NCBI GenBank assembly: GCA_036268425.1
Contig: DATAUE010000036.1
Coordinates: 164,309 to 228,308, forward strand
Source: DATARH01 sp036268425
GTDB lineage: Bacteria; Pseudomonadota; Alphaproteobacteria; ATCC43930; CGMCC-115725
Direction of reading: 5' to 3'
Length of the DNA stretch: 64,000 nucleotides
The notes beneath the pieces are model-generated. The model was not told the DNA's origin, did no database searches, and worked only from the letters and a program-made list of their open reading frames with translations. Position numbers and translations under genes: made by a program. This document shows, in pieces, positions 45,014-54,586 of this stretch. Every line of letters starts with the position of its first letter. The stretch's first letter is position 1.

Positions 45014-45934
45014 ATGAACCAGCTTCCAGCCTCGACCGCCGCACCCTATGTGGGCGCGGCGGTTGGCGACTATGTTCAGATCCTCAAGCCGCGGGTCATG
45101 TCGCTGGTTGTGTTTACCGGCTTTGTCGGGCTCGCGGTCGCACCCGGACACCTGCATCCGGTATTGGCGGCGATCGCGGTGCTGTGCATCGCAGTCGGCG
45201 CCGGCGCGTCGGGCGCCATCAACATGTGGTACGACCGGGACATCGACGCGGTCATGCAGCGCACCGCGTCGCGGCCGCTGCCGGCGGGCCGCATGATGCC
45301 GGGCGAGGCACTCGGGTTCGGCGTGGTGCTGGCGGTCGGGTCCGTCACCGTGATGGGGCTGGCGGTCAACTGGGTCGCCGCCCAGCTCCTGGCGCTGACC
45401 ATCGGTTTTTATGTCTTTGTCTACACGATGTGGCTGAAGCGGCGGACGCCGCAGAATATCGTGATCGGCGGCGCGGCCGGGGCATTGCCGCCGCTGGTCG
45501 GCTGGGCGGCGGTGACCGGCGGCGTCGGTTGGGGCGCGGTGGCGCTGTTTGCGATCATCTTTTTCTGGACGCCGCCGCATTTCTGGGCGCTGTCGCTGTA
45601 CCGCGCCGGCGAATATGAGGCCGCCGGCGTCCCGATGCTGCCGGTGGTGGCCGGGCCGCGTGAAACCAAGCGGCAGATGCTGCTGTACACGCTGATGCTG
45701 TGGCCGGCGACGCTGGCGCCGTGGCTGCTCGGCCTCGCCGGGCCGGTTTACGGGATCAGCGCAGCCGTGCTGAGCCTGATTTTTACCGGCACCGCGATTC
45801 GCGTCTTGCGTGACCCGACTGACCGCAGCGCGCGTCAAATGTTTGCCTATTCGCTGCTGTATCTGTTCCTGATCTTCGGTGTGCTGCTGGTCGACTGCTT
45901 TCTGGCTGATCGACTTGTTGGGAGCATGCGGTGA
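45014..45934 (+). CDS. ctaB: Protohaem IX farnesyltransferase
   Basis: 306 residues from the ATG at 45014 (GGAACGGGG upstream); a GTG at 44993 would add seven residues. Polytopic UbiA-type prenyltransferase with the aspartate-rich motif NMWYDRDID and YKRRTPQN-like loop (WLKRRTPQN). It attaches farnesyl to haem B, giving haem O for the oxidase. Between coxA and the small CoxF-like gene. Confidence 0.95.
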   Translation: MNQLPASTAAPYVGAAVGDYVQILKPRVMSLVVFTGFVGLAVAPGHLHPVLAAIAVLCIAVGAGASGAINMWYDRDIDAVMQRTASRPLPAGRMMPGEALGFGVVLAVGSVTVMGLAVNWVAAQLLALTIGFYVFVYTMWLKRRTPQNIVIGGAAGALPPLVGWAAVTGGVGWGAVALFAIIFFWTPPHFWALSLYRAGEYEAAGVPMLPVVAGPRETKRQMLLYTLMLWPATLAPWLLGLAGPVYGISAAVLSLIFTGTAIRVLRDPTDRSARQMFAYSLLYLFLIFGVLLVDCFLADRLVGSMR

Positions 45935-45936
45935 CG

Positions 45937-46062
45937 ATGGCCGACACGAGAAGCGATCGTGAACGACGGATGCGGTCGCGCAATCGGGCGCTGCTGATCG
46001 TGCTGCTGTGCCTGGTGGCGTTGTTCTACACAATCGCGGTGGTCCGCGTCGGCGGCGGCTGA
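45937..46062 (+). CDS. Small CoxF-like membrane protein
   Basis: 41 residues: a charged N-terminus (ADTRSDRERRMRSRNRA) followed by one hydrophobic helix and VRVGGG. Small single-helix proteins in this exact slot between ctaB and ctaG occur in alphaproteobacterial cox operons and are named CoxF or left unnamed. A GTG at 45931 overlapping the ctaB stop is an alternative start. Probably helps oxidase assembly; no direct evidence. Confidence 0.7.
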   Translation: MADTRSDRERRMRSRNRALLIVLLCLVALFYTIAVVRVGGG

Positions 46063-46068
46063 CCGGCC

Positions 46069-46704
46069 ATGCAGACATCCCCACCGCGCCGCCGCCGCAA
46101 CGGTGTCACCGCCATCATCCTGCTGTCCGTCGTCGCCGGCATGGTTGGCCTGTCTTTTGCCTCCGTGCCGCTCTACACAATGTTCTGCGCCGCGACCGGT
46201 TTTGGCGGTACGACGCAGCGGGCGAGTGCGGCGCCGAAGAAAATCGCAAGCGCGGTCGTAACGGTGCGTTTCGATTCCGAGACCGCCGCCGATCTGCCGT
46301 GGGAATTTCATCCGGTCACCCCGGAGGTCACAGTGCATCCCGGCGAGCAGCGCGAGGTATTCTTTCGCGCGGTCAATAAAAGCGCCCAACCGGTCACCGG
46401 GTCGGCCACCTTCAACGTGACCCCGACCAAGATCGGCATCTATTTCGACAAGCTGCAATGCTTCTGCTTTACCGAGCAGCGTCTGAACCCTGGGGAAAGC
46501 AAGGAGATGGGGGTCGTGTTTTTCGTCGATCCCGACATCCTGACCGACCCGGAGACGCGCGACGTCCGCACCATCACCTTATCCTACACAATGTACCGCA
46601 ATCACAAGGCCGGCACCCCGAGTGTGGCGGCCAATCCGTCCGGCCCGCCCGGACGGTCAACGAAGCCAACGACAACCCCGGCGAAACCTGGCGGACAGAC
46701 ATGA
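46069..46704 (+). CDS. ctaG: Cytochrome c oxidase assembly protein CtaG/Cox11
   Basis: 211 residues. One N-terminal membrane helix, then a periplasmic domain with the copper motif QCFCFTEQ and the conserved FNVTP and FDKLQ region. It delivers copper to the CuB site of subunit I. It is coupled to coxC by an ATGA overlap at its stop. Confidence 0.95.
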   Translation: MQTSPPRRRRNGVTAIILLSVVAGMVGLSFASVPLYTMFCAATGFGGTTQRASAAPKKIASAVVTVRFDSETAADLPWEFHPVTPEVTVHPGEQREVFFRAVNKSAQPVTGSATFNVTPTKIGIYFDKLQCFCFTEQRLNPGESKEMGVVFFVDPDILTDPETRDVRTITLSYTMYRNHKAGTPSVAANPSGPPGRSTKPTTTPAKPGGQT

Positions 46705-47543
46705 CCGATATCCACGCTCACGGCCACGGTGACGCGCACGGCGCACCAAAGCACCCCTACCACCTCGTCGATCCCAGCTTCTGGCCTATCATCAGCGCGA
46801 TTGCCGCCGGAACGCTCGCCACCGGGGGCGTCCTCTATATGCACGGCTATGGCTGGACCGTGCTGATCATCGGCTTTATCGCCGTGCCGTTGTCGATGGC
46901 GGTGTGGTGGCGCGATGTGATCCGGGAAGCCACCTTTCAGGGGTTTCATACCCCGGTGGTGCAACTCGGCCTGCGCTATGGCATGGCCTTGTTCATCGCG
47001 TCCGAGGTCATGTTTTTCTCGGCGTTTTTCTGGGCCTTTTTTTCGTCGAGCCTGTATCCGGCCGGCGGCGTCTGGCCGCCCAAAGGCATTCACCCGTTCG
47101 ACCCGTTCGCGTTTCCGTTTCTCAACACACTGATCCTGCTGCTGTCAGGCACCACAGTCACCTGGGCGCACCATTCGCTGCTCGAAGGCAACCAGAAAGG
47201 CCTGATCCAGGGCCTGACCGTGACCGTGCTGCTGGGGCTCAGCTTTACCTGCGTGCAGGCTTACGAATACAGCCATGCCGCCTTTCACTTCACCGACGGC
47301 ATCTACCCCTCGACCTTCTTCCTGGCGACCGGGTTTCATGGCTTTCACGTCATCGTCGGCACGATTTTTCTGACGGTCTGCCTGTGGCGCGCGACTCAGG
47401 GCCATTTCAAATCTGATCATCATTTCGGCCTCGAAGCGGCGGCTTGGTACTGGCATTTCGTCGACGTGGTCTGGCTGTTTCTGTTTGTCTGCATCTACTG
47501 GTGGGGCATGGGGAGCGCCATCCCCGAAGGTGTCGGCGGGTGA
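46701..47543 (+). CDS. coxC: Cytochrome c oxidase subunit III
   Basis: 280 residues from the ATG at 46701 overlapping the ctaG stop. Seven membrane helices with the signatures FFWAFF, WPPKGIHP and TGFHGFHVIVGT, ending AAAWYWHFVDVVWLFLF. Stabilises subunit I and sustains proton uptake. The N-terminus is His/Ala-rich (HAHGHGDAHGAPKHPYH). Confidence 0.96.
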   Translation: MTDIHAHGHGDAHGAPKHPYHLVDPSFWPIISAIAAGTLATGGVLYMHGYGWTVLIIGFIAVPLSMAVWWRDVIREATFQGFHTPVVQLGLRYGMALFIASEVMFFSAFFWAFFSSSLYPAGGVWPPKGIHPFDPFAFPFLNTLILLLSGTTVTWAHHSLLEGNQKGLIQGLTVTVLLGLSFTCVQAYEYSHAAFHFTDGIYPSTFFLATGFHGFHVIVGTIFLTVCLWRATQGHFKSDHHFGLEAAAWYWHFVDVVWLFLFVCIYWWGMGSAIPEGVGG

Positions 47544-47582
47544 TGTAGCCGGCGGCCGCGGCGCAAGCCGGGGCGTGATCTG

Positions 47583-47960
47583 GTGAGTGAGCGGCAGGAT
47601 TTCGCAACGATTTCGATAATGCACGCGGCGGTGGCTTGCCGCTGCCCGCGCTGCGGTGACGGGCATCTGTTCAACGGGCTGCTGACCGTGCGGCCGCTCT
47701 GTGCAAGCTGCGGGCTTGATCTCTCGGCACAGGATGCTGGCGACGGGCCGGCCGTGTTCGTAATTTTGTTTCTGGGGCTCGTCGTCGTCGGTCTCGCGGC
47801 CTGGGTTGAAATCAAGTTCAGCCCGCCGCTTTGGGTTCACATGTTGTTGTGGACTCCGCTGATCATTGCCGGTGCCATCGCATTGTTGCGCCCGCTCAAG
47901 GCGGGGCTGATCGCGCTGCAATACCGCCACAACCTGCTGCATCTGCCGCCCGCCGGATAG
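47583..47960 (+). CDS. DUF983 family membrane protein
   Basis: 125 residues. A zinc-ribbon-like start (CRCPRCGDGHLF...CASCGLDL) precedes two hydrophobic helices. This DUF983 family is common in alphaproteobacterial cox operons between coxC and surf1; its exact role is not established. Starts with GTG, 39 bases after coxC. Confidence 0.88.
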   Translation: MSERQDFATISIMHAAVACRCPRCGDGHLFNGLLTVRPLCASCGLDLSAQDAGDGPAVFVILFLGLVVVGLAAWVEIKFSPPLWVHMLLWTPLIIAGAIALLRPLKAGLIALQYRHNLLHLPPAG

Positions 47961-47966
47961 GCCGCG

Positions 47967-48692
47967 ATGTTCCGTCCGCGGCTCGGACCGACGCTGTTCT
48001 CGATGACGATGACTTGCATCTGCATCGGCCTCGGCGTGTGGCAATTACAGCGGCTCGAATGGAAGCGCGGGCTGATCGCGCAGCGTCAGGCGGCACTCGC
48101 CGCCCCACCGGCGCCGGTGCCGCAATCGCACGGCGATATAAGCGGCCGCGAGCTTCATCCGGTGACCGACACCGGCGAATTCCTCAACGACAGGGAAACC
48201 CTGATCCACGCGATCGGGCCGAAAGGCGGTGCCGGGTTTGACGTGCTGACGCCGCTGCGCGAGGCGAGCGGCCGGATCGTCATGGTCAATCGCGGCTATG
48301 TTCCATCCGAACGAAAAGACCGCGCGCGGCGCGAAGCCGGCGAGCCGGCCGGCTCGGTGCGGGTGACCGGCCTGTTGCGCCTGCCGCTGGCGGCGAAGCC
48401 CGGCTGGTTCATTCCCGAGAACCACCCGGAAATCGGGTCGTGGTTCTGGCTCGATCTGACGGCGGTCGCCGCTGCCGAACACCTCGGCAATGTCGCGCCG
48501 TTTTATATCGACGCCGACGCCACCCCCAACCCCGGCGGCTGGCCACAAGGTCGCGCCGCGCCGCCGGAATTGCCGAACAATCATCTGCAATATGCCATCA
48601 CGTGGTTTTCGCTCGCCGCCGCCGCGGTGCTGATCTATGTGCTGTCGCAACGCCATCCGGTGACATCCGATGACCGCATACCGAGAACTTGA
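47967..48692 (+). CDS. surf1: SURF1 family oxidase assembly protein
   Basis: 241 residues. Two terminal membrane helices (GPTLFSMTMTCICIGLGVW and WFSLAAAAVLIYVL) flank a periplasmic domain with VNRGYVPSERKD and ENHPEIGSWFW. SURF1 (Shy1) assists haem a insertion into subunit I. Six bases after the DUF983 gene; its last 23 bases overlap the following peptidase gene. Confidence 0.93.
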   Translation: MFRPRLGPTLFSMTMTCICIGLGVWQLQRLEWKRGLIAQRQAALAAPPAPVPQSHGDISGRELHPVTDTGEFLNDRETLIHAIGPKGGAGFDVLTPLREASGRIVMVNRGYVPSERKDRARREAGEPAGSVRVTGLLRLPLAAKPGWFIPENHPEIGSWFWLDLTAVAAAEHLGNVAPFYIDADATPNPGGWPQGRAAPPELPNNHLQYAITWFSLAAAAVLIYVLSQRHPVTSDDRIPRT

Positions 48693-50160
48693 AACGCGGT
48701 TTGCCCGCCTTGGCGCTGTCGAGGAAGCGATCGCGATGCTGCATTGGGATGCCGCGGCAATGATGCCGCCTGGCGGCGCCGCGGCGCGGGGCGAACAGCT
48801 CGCGACACTGCGCGGCATCGCCCACCAGATGCTGAGCGCTCCCGAAATCGCCGATCTGCTGACTGCCGCCGAAGACGCGGCAGCCACGCTCGACCCGTGG
48901 CAATCGGCCAATCTGCGCGAGATGCGCCGATTATGGCGGCACGCCGTTGCGGTGCCGGGCGATCTCGTCGAAGCGTTGTCGCGGGCGTGCTCACAATCCG
49001 AGACCATCTGGCGGCAGGCCCGCCCGGCCGACGATTTCGCCGCGGCGTTGCCGGGGCTGAAGGCCGTGCTCGGCCTGACGCGCGAGGTCGCGGCCGCCAA
49101 GGCCGGCATGTTCGGCACCACCCCGTACGAAGCCCTGCTCGACCAGTACGAACCTGAGGGTGCAACCAGTTTGATCGACCGCCTGTTCGATCAAATCGCC
49201 GTGTTTCTGCCCGACCTGCTCGATGCGGTGCTGGTTCGGCAGGCGTCACACCCGGCCGCACCGGCGCCGCAGGGCCCGTTTGCGCTCGCCGACCAATACC
49301 GCGCGGCGCGCACGCTGATGGAACGAATCGGGTTCGATTTCACTGCCGGCCGGCTTGACCAAAGCGCGCATCCGTTTTGCGGCGGCACACCCGACGATGT
49401 CCGGATCACCACCCGCTATGACGAAGCCGATTTCGCAAAAGCCTTGATGGGCACGCTGCACGAAACCGGGCATGCCTTGTACGAGCGTGGTCTGCCGGCG
49501 CGATGGCGGCGGCAGCCGGTCGGTACCGCGCGCGGCATGGCGATGCATGAAAGCCAGTCGCTGTTTCTCGAAATGCAGGTGTGCCGCGGCCGCGCTTTTG
49601 CCCGGTTCGCCGCGCCGCTGCTGCAATCGGTGTTCGGCGACGAGCCAGCGGCGTGGGCGCCGGATGCCTTTTACCACCGGCAGATCGCGGTGCGGCGCGG
49701 ACTGATCCGGGTCGATGCCGACGAAGTCACCTATCCGGCGCATGTCATTCTGCGCTATCGGCTGGAGCGCGCGATGATTGCCGGCGACCTTCTGCCGCGC
49801 GAGCTGCCCGGTGCCTGGGCCGAGGGACTGAAGGAACTGCTCGGCGTGGCGCCACCCTCCGACCGCGACGGCTGCCTGCAGGATATCCACTGGTATGACG
49901 GCGCCTGGGGTTATTTTCCGACCTACACGCTGGGGGCGTTAATCGCGGCGCAGTTGTTCGCCGCCGCGCGCGCCGCCATTGCGGGGTTGGATGAGGCGAT
50001 CAGCCGCGGCGAATTTACGCCGCTGATCGCGTGGCTGCGCCGCCACATCCACGAACAGGGTTCGCTGGTATCGACCGCGGCTTTAGTCGAGGCGGCAACC
50101 GGCAGGCCGCTCGACACAATTGCCTTCGAACGGCACCTGCGCACGCGTTATCTGGGATAG
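48670..50160 (+). CDS. Carboxypeptidase, family M32
   Basis: 496 residues. Zinc motif HETGH (TLHETGHALYERG) with the second ligand in MHESQSLFLE and the M32 hallmarks HPFCGGTPDDVRITTRYDE. This is a Taq/Pfu-type carboxypeptidase that removes C-terminal residues in the cytoplasm. The start overlaps surf1, so it may be read from the cox operon. Confidence 0.94.
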   Translation: MTAYRELETRFARLGAVEEAIAMLHWDAAAMMPPGGAAARGEQLATLRGIAHQMLSAPEIADLLTAAEDAAATLDPWQSANLREMRRLWRHAVAVPGDLVEALSRACSQSETIWRQARPADDFAAALPGLKAVLGLTREVAAAKAGMFGTTPYEALLDQYEPEGATSLIDRLFDQIAVFLPDLLDAVLVRQASHPAAPAPQGPFALADQYRAARTLMERIGFDFTAGRLDQSAHPFCGGTPDDVRITTRYDEADFAKALMGTLHETGHALYERGLPARWRRQPVGTARGMAMHESQSLFLEMQVCRGRAFARFAAPLLQSVFGDEPAAWAPDAFYHRQIAVRRGLIRVDADEVTYPAHVILRYRLERAMIAGDLLPRELPGAWAEGLKELLGVAPPSDRDGCLQDIHWYDGAWGYFPTYTLGALIAAQLFAAARAAIAGLDEAISRGEFTPLIAWLRRHIHEQGSLVSTAALVEAATGRPLDTIAFERHLRTRYLG

Positions 50161-50345
50161 CACGCCGCCTTTGAAGAACAGGGCTGCGACCCGACCCCGG
50201 TGCCTGGGAAACGCCATTCCAGAGGTTTACACGACAGCCTTGACCGGCCATATGTCACCCGCTTTGCCATATTAACCTTACGGCGGGGCGAAACGAACCC
50301 GGCGACGGGACGTTTAGCGGAGATACGCTGACCGGGGGAGCGCAG

Positions 50346-51665
50346 GTGTCTGATACTGCTGTCCAAGATTCGCTGTGCTCAAACGACCCGTCTGGATCAA
50401 ACGACCGACTTGCTGAACGGCAGCGCTTTGTCAAAATCCGCCGCGACAGCGAGCATTTAGCCGCGGTGTTGAGTGCGGAAGACCAGGTCATCCAGTCAAT
50501 GCCCGATGTCAGCCCGACGAAATGGCATTTGGCGCACACCAGCTGGTTTTTCGAAACCTTTATACTCACGCCGCTGCTGCCGGATTATCGGGCGTTCGAT
50601 CCGGCTTTCGCCTATCTGTTCAATTCTTATTACGAGGCGGTTGGGCCACGTCACCCGCGACCACAACGCGGCTTGCTGTCACGGCCATCGGTCAGCGCCG
50701 TCGCCGCCTATCGTGACCATGTTACGTCGGCGATGCTGCGGCTGATCGAGCACGCCGACGATGCCGTATGGGATCAGGCCGCGCCGCTCCTCGAACTCGG
50801 CGGCCATCACGAACAGCAGCATCAGGAACTGATCCTGATGGATATCAAGCACGTCTTTTCGATCAATCCGCTGCTCCCCGCCTATCAGCCGCCGCGGCCG
50901 CACGCATTGGCCGCGCCGGCGCCGGCGCGTGCCTGGATCGATTTTCCCGGCGGGCTTGTCGAAATCGGGCACGCCGGCGGCGGATTTGCCTTCGACAATG
51001 AAGGTCCACGCCACAAAGTCTGGCTCGAACCTTACCGCCTTGCCAGCCATCCGGTGTCGTGCGGCGAATACCGCGACTTCATTGCGGATGGCGGTTACCG
51101 GCGCGCCGAATTCTGGCTGTCGGAAGGATGGGCGACGGTACAGCAGCAAGGGTGGGAAGCACCTCTATACTGGCGCGGGGCTGAAGACGGTGAATGGCGC
51201 ATTTTTACATTGTCCGGCGAGCGGCTAATCGAGCCGACCGAGCCGGTATGCCATGTCAGTTTGTACGAGGCCGACGCGTTTGCGCGCTGGGCCGGTCATC
51301 GCCTGCCGACCGAGGCGGAATGGGAAGTCGCCGCCGCCGGCGAGCGGCTTAAAGGCAATCTTGTCGATGAGCGGCATTACCATCCTTGCCCCGACGATCC
51401 GCGGCGCCACGGTCGATCGGGGTTGCGCCAGATGATCGGCGATGTCTGGGAGTGGACCGCCAGCCCCTACGTCGCCTATCCGCGGTTCCGCGCGGCCGGC
51501 GGTGCGATCGGCGAATATAACGGTAAGTTCATGTCGAACCAGATGGTGTTGCGCGGCGGCGCGGCGGTAACCCCAGCCGACCATTTGCGCCTCACCTACC
51601 GCAATTTTTTCCCGCCATCAGCGCGCTGGGCGTTTTCGGGATTGCGGCTCGCGGAGGATTTATAG
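50346..51665 (+). CDS. egtB: Ergothioneine synthase EgtB (sulfoxide synthase)
   Basis: 439 residues. A DinB-like N-terminal domain with iron-binding histidines (HTSWFFETF, HHEQQHQELILMD) and a C-terminal FGE-sulfatase domain (about 190-435) with HRLPTEAEWEVAA and VWEWTASPY. It oxidatively joins a thiol donor to trimethylhistidine (hercynine). GGGGAG precedes the GTG start. Pairs with egtD, 2 bases downstream. Confidence 0.93.
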   Translation: MSDTAVQDSLCSNDPSGSNDRLAERQRFVKIRRDSEHLAAVLSAEDQVIQSMPDVSPTKWHLAHTSWFFETFILTPLLPDYRAFDPAFAYLFNSYYEAVGPRHPRPQRGLLSRPSVSAVAAYRDHVTSAMLRLIEHADDAVWDQAAPLLELGGHHEQQHQELILMDIKHVFSINPLLPAYQPPRPHALAAPAPARAWIDFPGGLVEIGHAGGGFAFDNEGPRHKVWLEPYRLASHPVSCGEYRDFIADGGYRRAEFWLSEGWATVQQQGWEAPLYWRGAEDGEWRIFTLSGERLIEPTEPVCHVSLYEADAFARWAGHRLPTEAEWEVAAAGERLKGNLVDERHYHPCPDDPRRHGRSGLRQMIGDVWEWTASPYVAYPRFRAAGGAIGEYNGKFMSNQMVLRGGAAVTPADHLRLTYRNFFPPSARWAFSGLRLAEDL

Positions 51666-51667
51666 GA

Positions 51668-52636
51668 ATGGACGGTGTTGCCGATTTTGCTTTTCACGAT
51701 CTGGCGCCCGGCCAGGAGAGTTTTCGCGATGCGGTGCTGACCGGGCTCAGTCGCGACCCTAAATCACTGCCCTGTAAATTCTTCTACGATTCGCGCGGCT
51801 CGGAGCTGTTCGAGGAAATCTGCAAGGTTCCGGAGTACTACCTGACCCGGACTGAGATCGCGATCCTCGACGAATATGCCGACGACATCGCCACCCGGCT
51901 CGGGCCGCATTGCCGGCTGATCGAGCTGGGCAGCGGCGCCAGCATCAAGGTGCGCATTCTGTTGCAGGCGCTCGACCGGCCGGCCGCGTATGTTCCGGTC
52001 GATATTTCAGGCGAGCATCTGCGCGACGCCGCCGCCCAACTCGCCGCCGATTTTCCGGAATTGCCGGTGATTGCGGTCTGCGCCGATTACACCCGGTCAT
52101 TTCAGTTGCCGCCGCTAGCGGGGCCGGCGGGAAAACGCGTCGGGTTTTTCCCCGGTTCGACGATCGGCAATTTTGAACCGGAAGCGGTCGTGCGCTTTCT
52201 GCGCAACTGCGCCGAACTGCTTGGCCCCGGCGGCGAGATGCTGATCGGCGCCGACCTGAAGAAAGAGCCGGACATTCTCGAGGCGGCCTATAACGACCGC
52301 GCCGGCATGAATGCCGCGTTCAACCTCAATCTGCTGGAGCGGATCAACCGCGAACTCGGCGGTAATCTCGATATCGACCGCTTTGAGCATGTCGCGTTCT
52401 TCAACCCGGATGAAGGCCGCATGGAGCTCTACATCAAGAGCCTGGCAGCACAGAGCGCGGCGGTAGCCGGCCGCGATTTTCGGTTTGCCGCCGGCGAAAT
52501 GATCCACACCGAAAACTCTTACAAATACGCGATCGACGAATTCCGTGCCCTGGCCACCCGTGCCGGCTTCAAGCCAATCCACACCTGGACCGACAAAAAC
52601 GATCTGTTCAGCGTTCACTACCTGCGCCAGGAGTAA
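51668..52636 (+). CDS. egtD: L-histidine N-alpha-methyltransferase EgtD
   Basis: 322 residues. SAM-dependent methyltransferase with LIELGSGASIKVRILL and the family start CKFFYDSRGSELFEEICKVPEYYLTRTE. It makes hercynine, the EgtB substrate. GGAGG in the end of egtB serves as its ribosome site. Together they form the short bacterial ergothioneine pathway; EgtA/C/E are not here. Confidence 0.94.
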   Translation: MDGVADFAFHDLAPGQESFRDAVLTGLSRDPKSLPCKFFYDSRGSELFEEICKVPEYYLTRTEIAILDEYADDIATRLGPHCRLIELGSGASIKVRILLQALDRPAAYVPVDISGEHLRDAAAQLAADFPELPVIAVCADYTRSFQLPPLAGPAGKRVGFFPGSTIGNFEPEAVVRFLRNCAELLGPGGEMLIGADLKKEPDILEAAYNDRAGMNAAFNLNLLERINRELGGNLDIDRFEHVAFFNPDEGRMELYIKSLAAQSAAVAGRDFRFAAGEMIHTENSYKYAIDEFRALATRAGFKPIHTWTDKNDLFSVHYLRQE

Positions 52637-52640
52637 GGAT

Positions 52641-52667
52641 ACCCTCTCCCGCACAGCGGGAGCGGGT
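52641..52667. terminator. Hairpin between convergent egtD and acyl-CoA synthetase genes
   Basis: Stem 641-652 with 656-667 (within 52 kb): 12 positions with one mismatch around a 3-base loop, core CTCCCGC-ACA-GCGGGAG. It could terminate both genes. The CCCTCTCCCGC/GCGGGAG pattern also resembles dispersed palindromic repeats common in proteobacterial intergenic regions. Confidence 0.6.
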
Positions 52668-52674
52668 AGTTACG

Positions 52675-54477
52675 TTACGCGGCCACCCCCTTGCTGTCGT
52701 ACAGCGTCTCGAACGCCGTCCCATAGGCGTCGCGGATGGCGTGCCGGCGGATTTTGAGGGTCGGCGTCAGCTGGGCATTCGTCTGGGTGAACGGCTCGCC
52801 GGCGACGATGAAGCGGCGCACCCGCTCGATCGGCGGCAAGCCCTGATTGACCCGGCCGACGACATCGCTCAATGCCTTGTGAAAACTGGCGTCTCGCGAC
52901 AATAGCGCCAGATCGGCCGCACCGGCCCGCACGCCCGCATAAGCCGCGGCAAATTCCGGGTCGGGCACGATAATCGCCACCAGATACGGCCGCCGGTCGC
53001 CAAACACCATCGCCTGGGCGATTTCCGGCATCAAAGTCAGCGCGCCCTCGATGCGGGCCGGCGAAATCATGTCGCCGCCCGAATTTTTGATGAAATCGCG
53101 TTTGCGATCAGTGATTCGCAGATAGCCGTCGCCATCGACCATGCCGACGTCGCCGGTACGCAGCCAGCCATCGACCAGAGTGCGGGCGGTGGCTTCAGGG
53201 TCGTTCCAATAGCCTTTCATGACGTTATCGCCGGCGACAAGGATTTCGCCGTCATCGGCGATGCTGATTCGCACCCCGTCCAGCGGCAGGCCGACCGTTT
53301 CGATGCAGATGTGGTCAGGCGGGTTGCAGCAGATCACCGGCGCCGCCTCGGTCTGGCCGTAGCCCTGCAACAGGCGCACACCCAGCGACAGAAAAAAGCT
53401 GCCGATTTCGGGGTTGAGCGGAGCGCCGCCGGAGACCATCGCCTTGAGCCGACCGCCGAAGCGCGCCTGGACCTTGCGGCGCACCAGCCGGTCGGCCAGC
53501 GGATCGATCATCCGGTCGCCGCGCGACAATGCCTCGCCGGCAAGGCGGCGGCGGCCGATCGCAACGGCGCGCTCGAACAATTTGCGTTTCAAGCCACGCT
53601 CGCGCTCCATGCCGCGGCGAATGCGCTGGTGCATCGTCTCATACAGCCGGGGCACCGCGGTCATGATCGTCGGTCTGGCCTCGACGAGATTGCTGGCCAG
53701 CGTGTCCGCCCCTTCGGCAAAATAGATCTGCGCCCCGATCGAGATCGGAAACATCATCCCGGCTGTGTGCTCATAAGAGTGCGACAGCGGCAGAAAACAG
53801 AGGAAAATCTCGTCGCCGAGACCGAGCTTTTCGAGCAACCGGTAGGCGCCGCGGCAGTTGCCGATGATGTTGCGGTGGCTCAGCAGCACGCCTTTCGGTA
53901 CACCGCCGGTGCCGGATGTATAGATGATGCACGCCGTATCGTCGGGCGATATCGCCGCCTCGCGCGCCGCAAGACCCTCGCTCTGCGCCAGACCCAGCGA
54001 CAGCACCGCTTCCCAGGAGTGAATTTCGAATGACGGCGGCGGCGTATTGATGAGCCGTTCCATCGCAATGACCGCGCGCACGCTCGGTACTTGCGCGGCG
54101 GCCGGTATCAGGCGGCCTGCCAGCGCCGCGGTCGACACGATGGCGGCGCTGGCTCCGCTGTTTCCCAGGATGTGGCGGTGGTCGTCGACGGTGTTGGTGA
54201 CGTAGGCCGGTACGGTTACCGCGCCGACGCTCATGATCGCGAGATCGGCGATGATCCATTCCGGGCGGTTCTCTGATACCAAAGCGACCCGGTCGCCCGG
54301 CTCGACCCCGAGCGCGACAAGCCCGCCAGCAAGCCGGCCCACCTGCTCCGCAGTATCGGTCCAGTTTAACGGCCGATAGGTGCCCTCACGTTTCGTCCAT
54401 AAAAACGGCCGCGCACCGCGCTCCCGCGCCACCGCGGCGAACATCGCCGGCAGGCTGCGCCAGTTTGCGTAATCCAT
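52675..54477 (-). CDS. Long-chain acyl-CoA synthetase
   Basis: 600 residues. Adenylate-forming enzyme with the P-loop IIYTSGTGGVPKGVLLSH, the GYGQTEAAPV motif and DGWLRTGDVG, and ITDRKRDFIKNSGGDMISP near the C-terminus. Converts a fatty acid, ATP and CoA to acyl-CoA. Length fits FadD15/Lcf-like members. Divergent from the oligoendopeptidase gene. Confidence 0.9.
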   Translation of the reverse strand: MDYANWRSLPAMFAAVARERGARPFLWTKREGTYRPLNWTDTAEQVGRLAGGLVALGVEPGDRVALVSENRPEWIIADLAIMSVGAVTVPAYVTNTVDDHRHILGNSGASAAIVSTAALAGRLIPAAAQVPSVRAVIAMERLINTPPPSFEIHSWEAVLSLGLAQSEGLAAREAAISPDDTACIIYTSGTGGVPKGVLLSHRNIIGNCRGAYRLLEKLGLGDEIFLCFLPLSHSYEHTAGMMFPISIGAQIYFAEGADTLASNLVEARPTIMTAVPRLYETMHQRIRRGMERERGLKRKLFERAVAIGRRRLAGEALSRGDRMIDPLADRLVRRKVQARFGGRLKAMVSGGAPLNPEIGSFFLSLGVRLLQGYGQTEAAPVICCNPPDHICIETVGLPLDGVRISIADDGEILVAGDNVMKGYWNDPEATARTLVDGWLRTGDVGMVDGDGYLRITDRKRDFIKNSGGDMISPARIEGALTLMPEIAQAMVFGDRRPYLVAIIVPDPEFAAAYAGVRAGAADLALLSRDASFHKALSDVVGRVNQGLPPIERVRRFIVAGEPFTQTNAQLTPTLKIRRHAIRDAYGTAFETLYDSKGVAA

Positions 54478-54586
54478 GTCGTCCCCGAAATTCCGTGGCA
54501 GAGCGGTATGGTTGGTTCGTCAGGACCCCCGCCCCATATCCTTGGTCATGACGCCCGCCTTGTCAAAACGGCATAGAGCCTACCCC

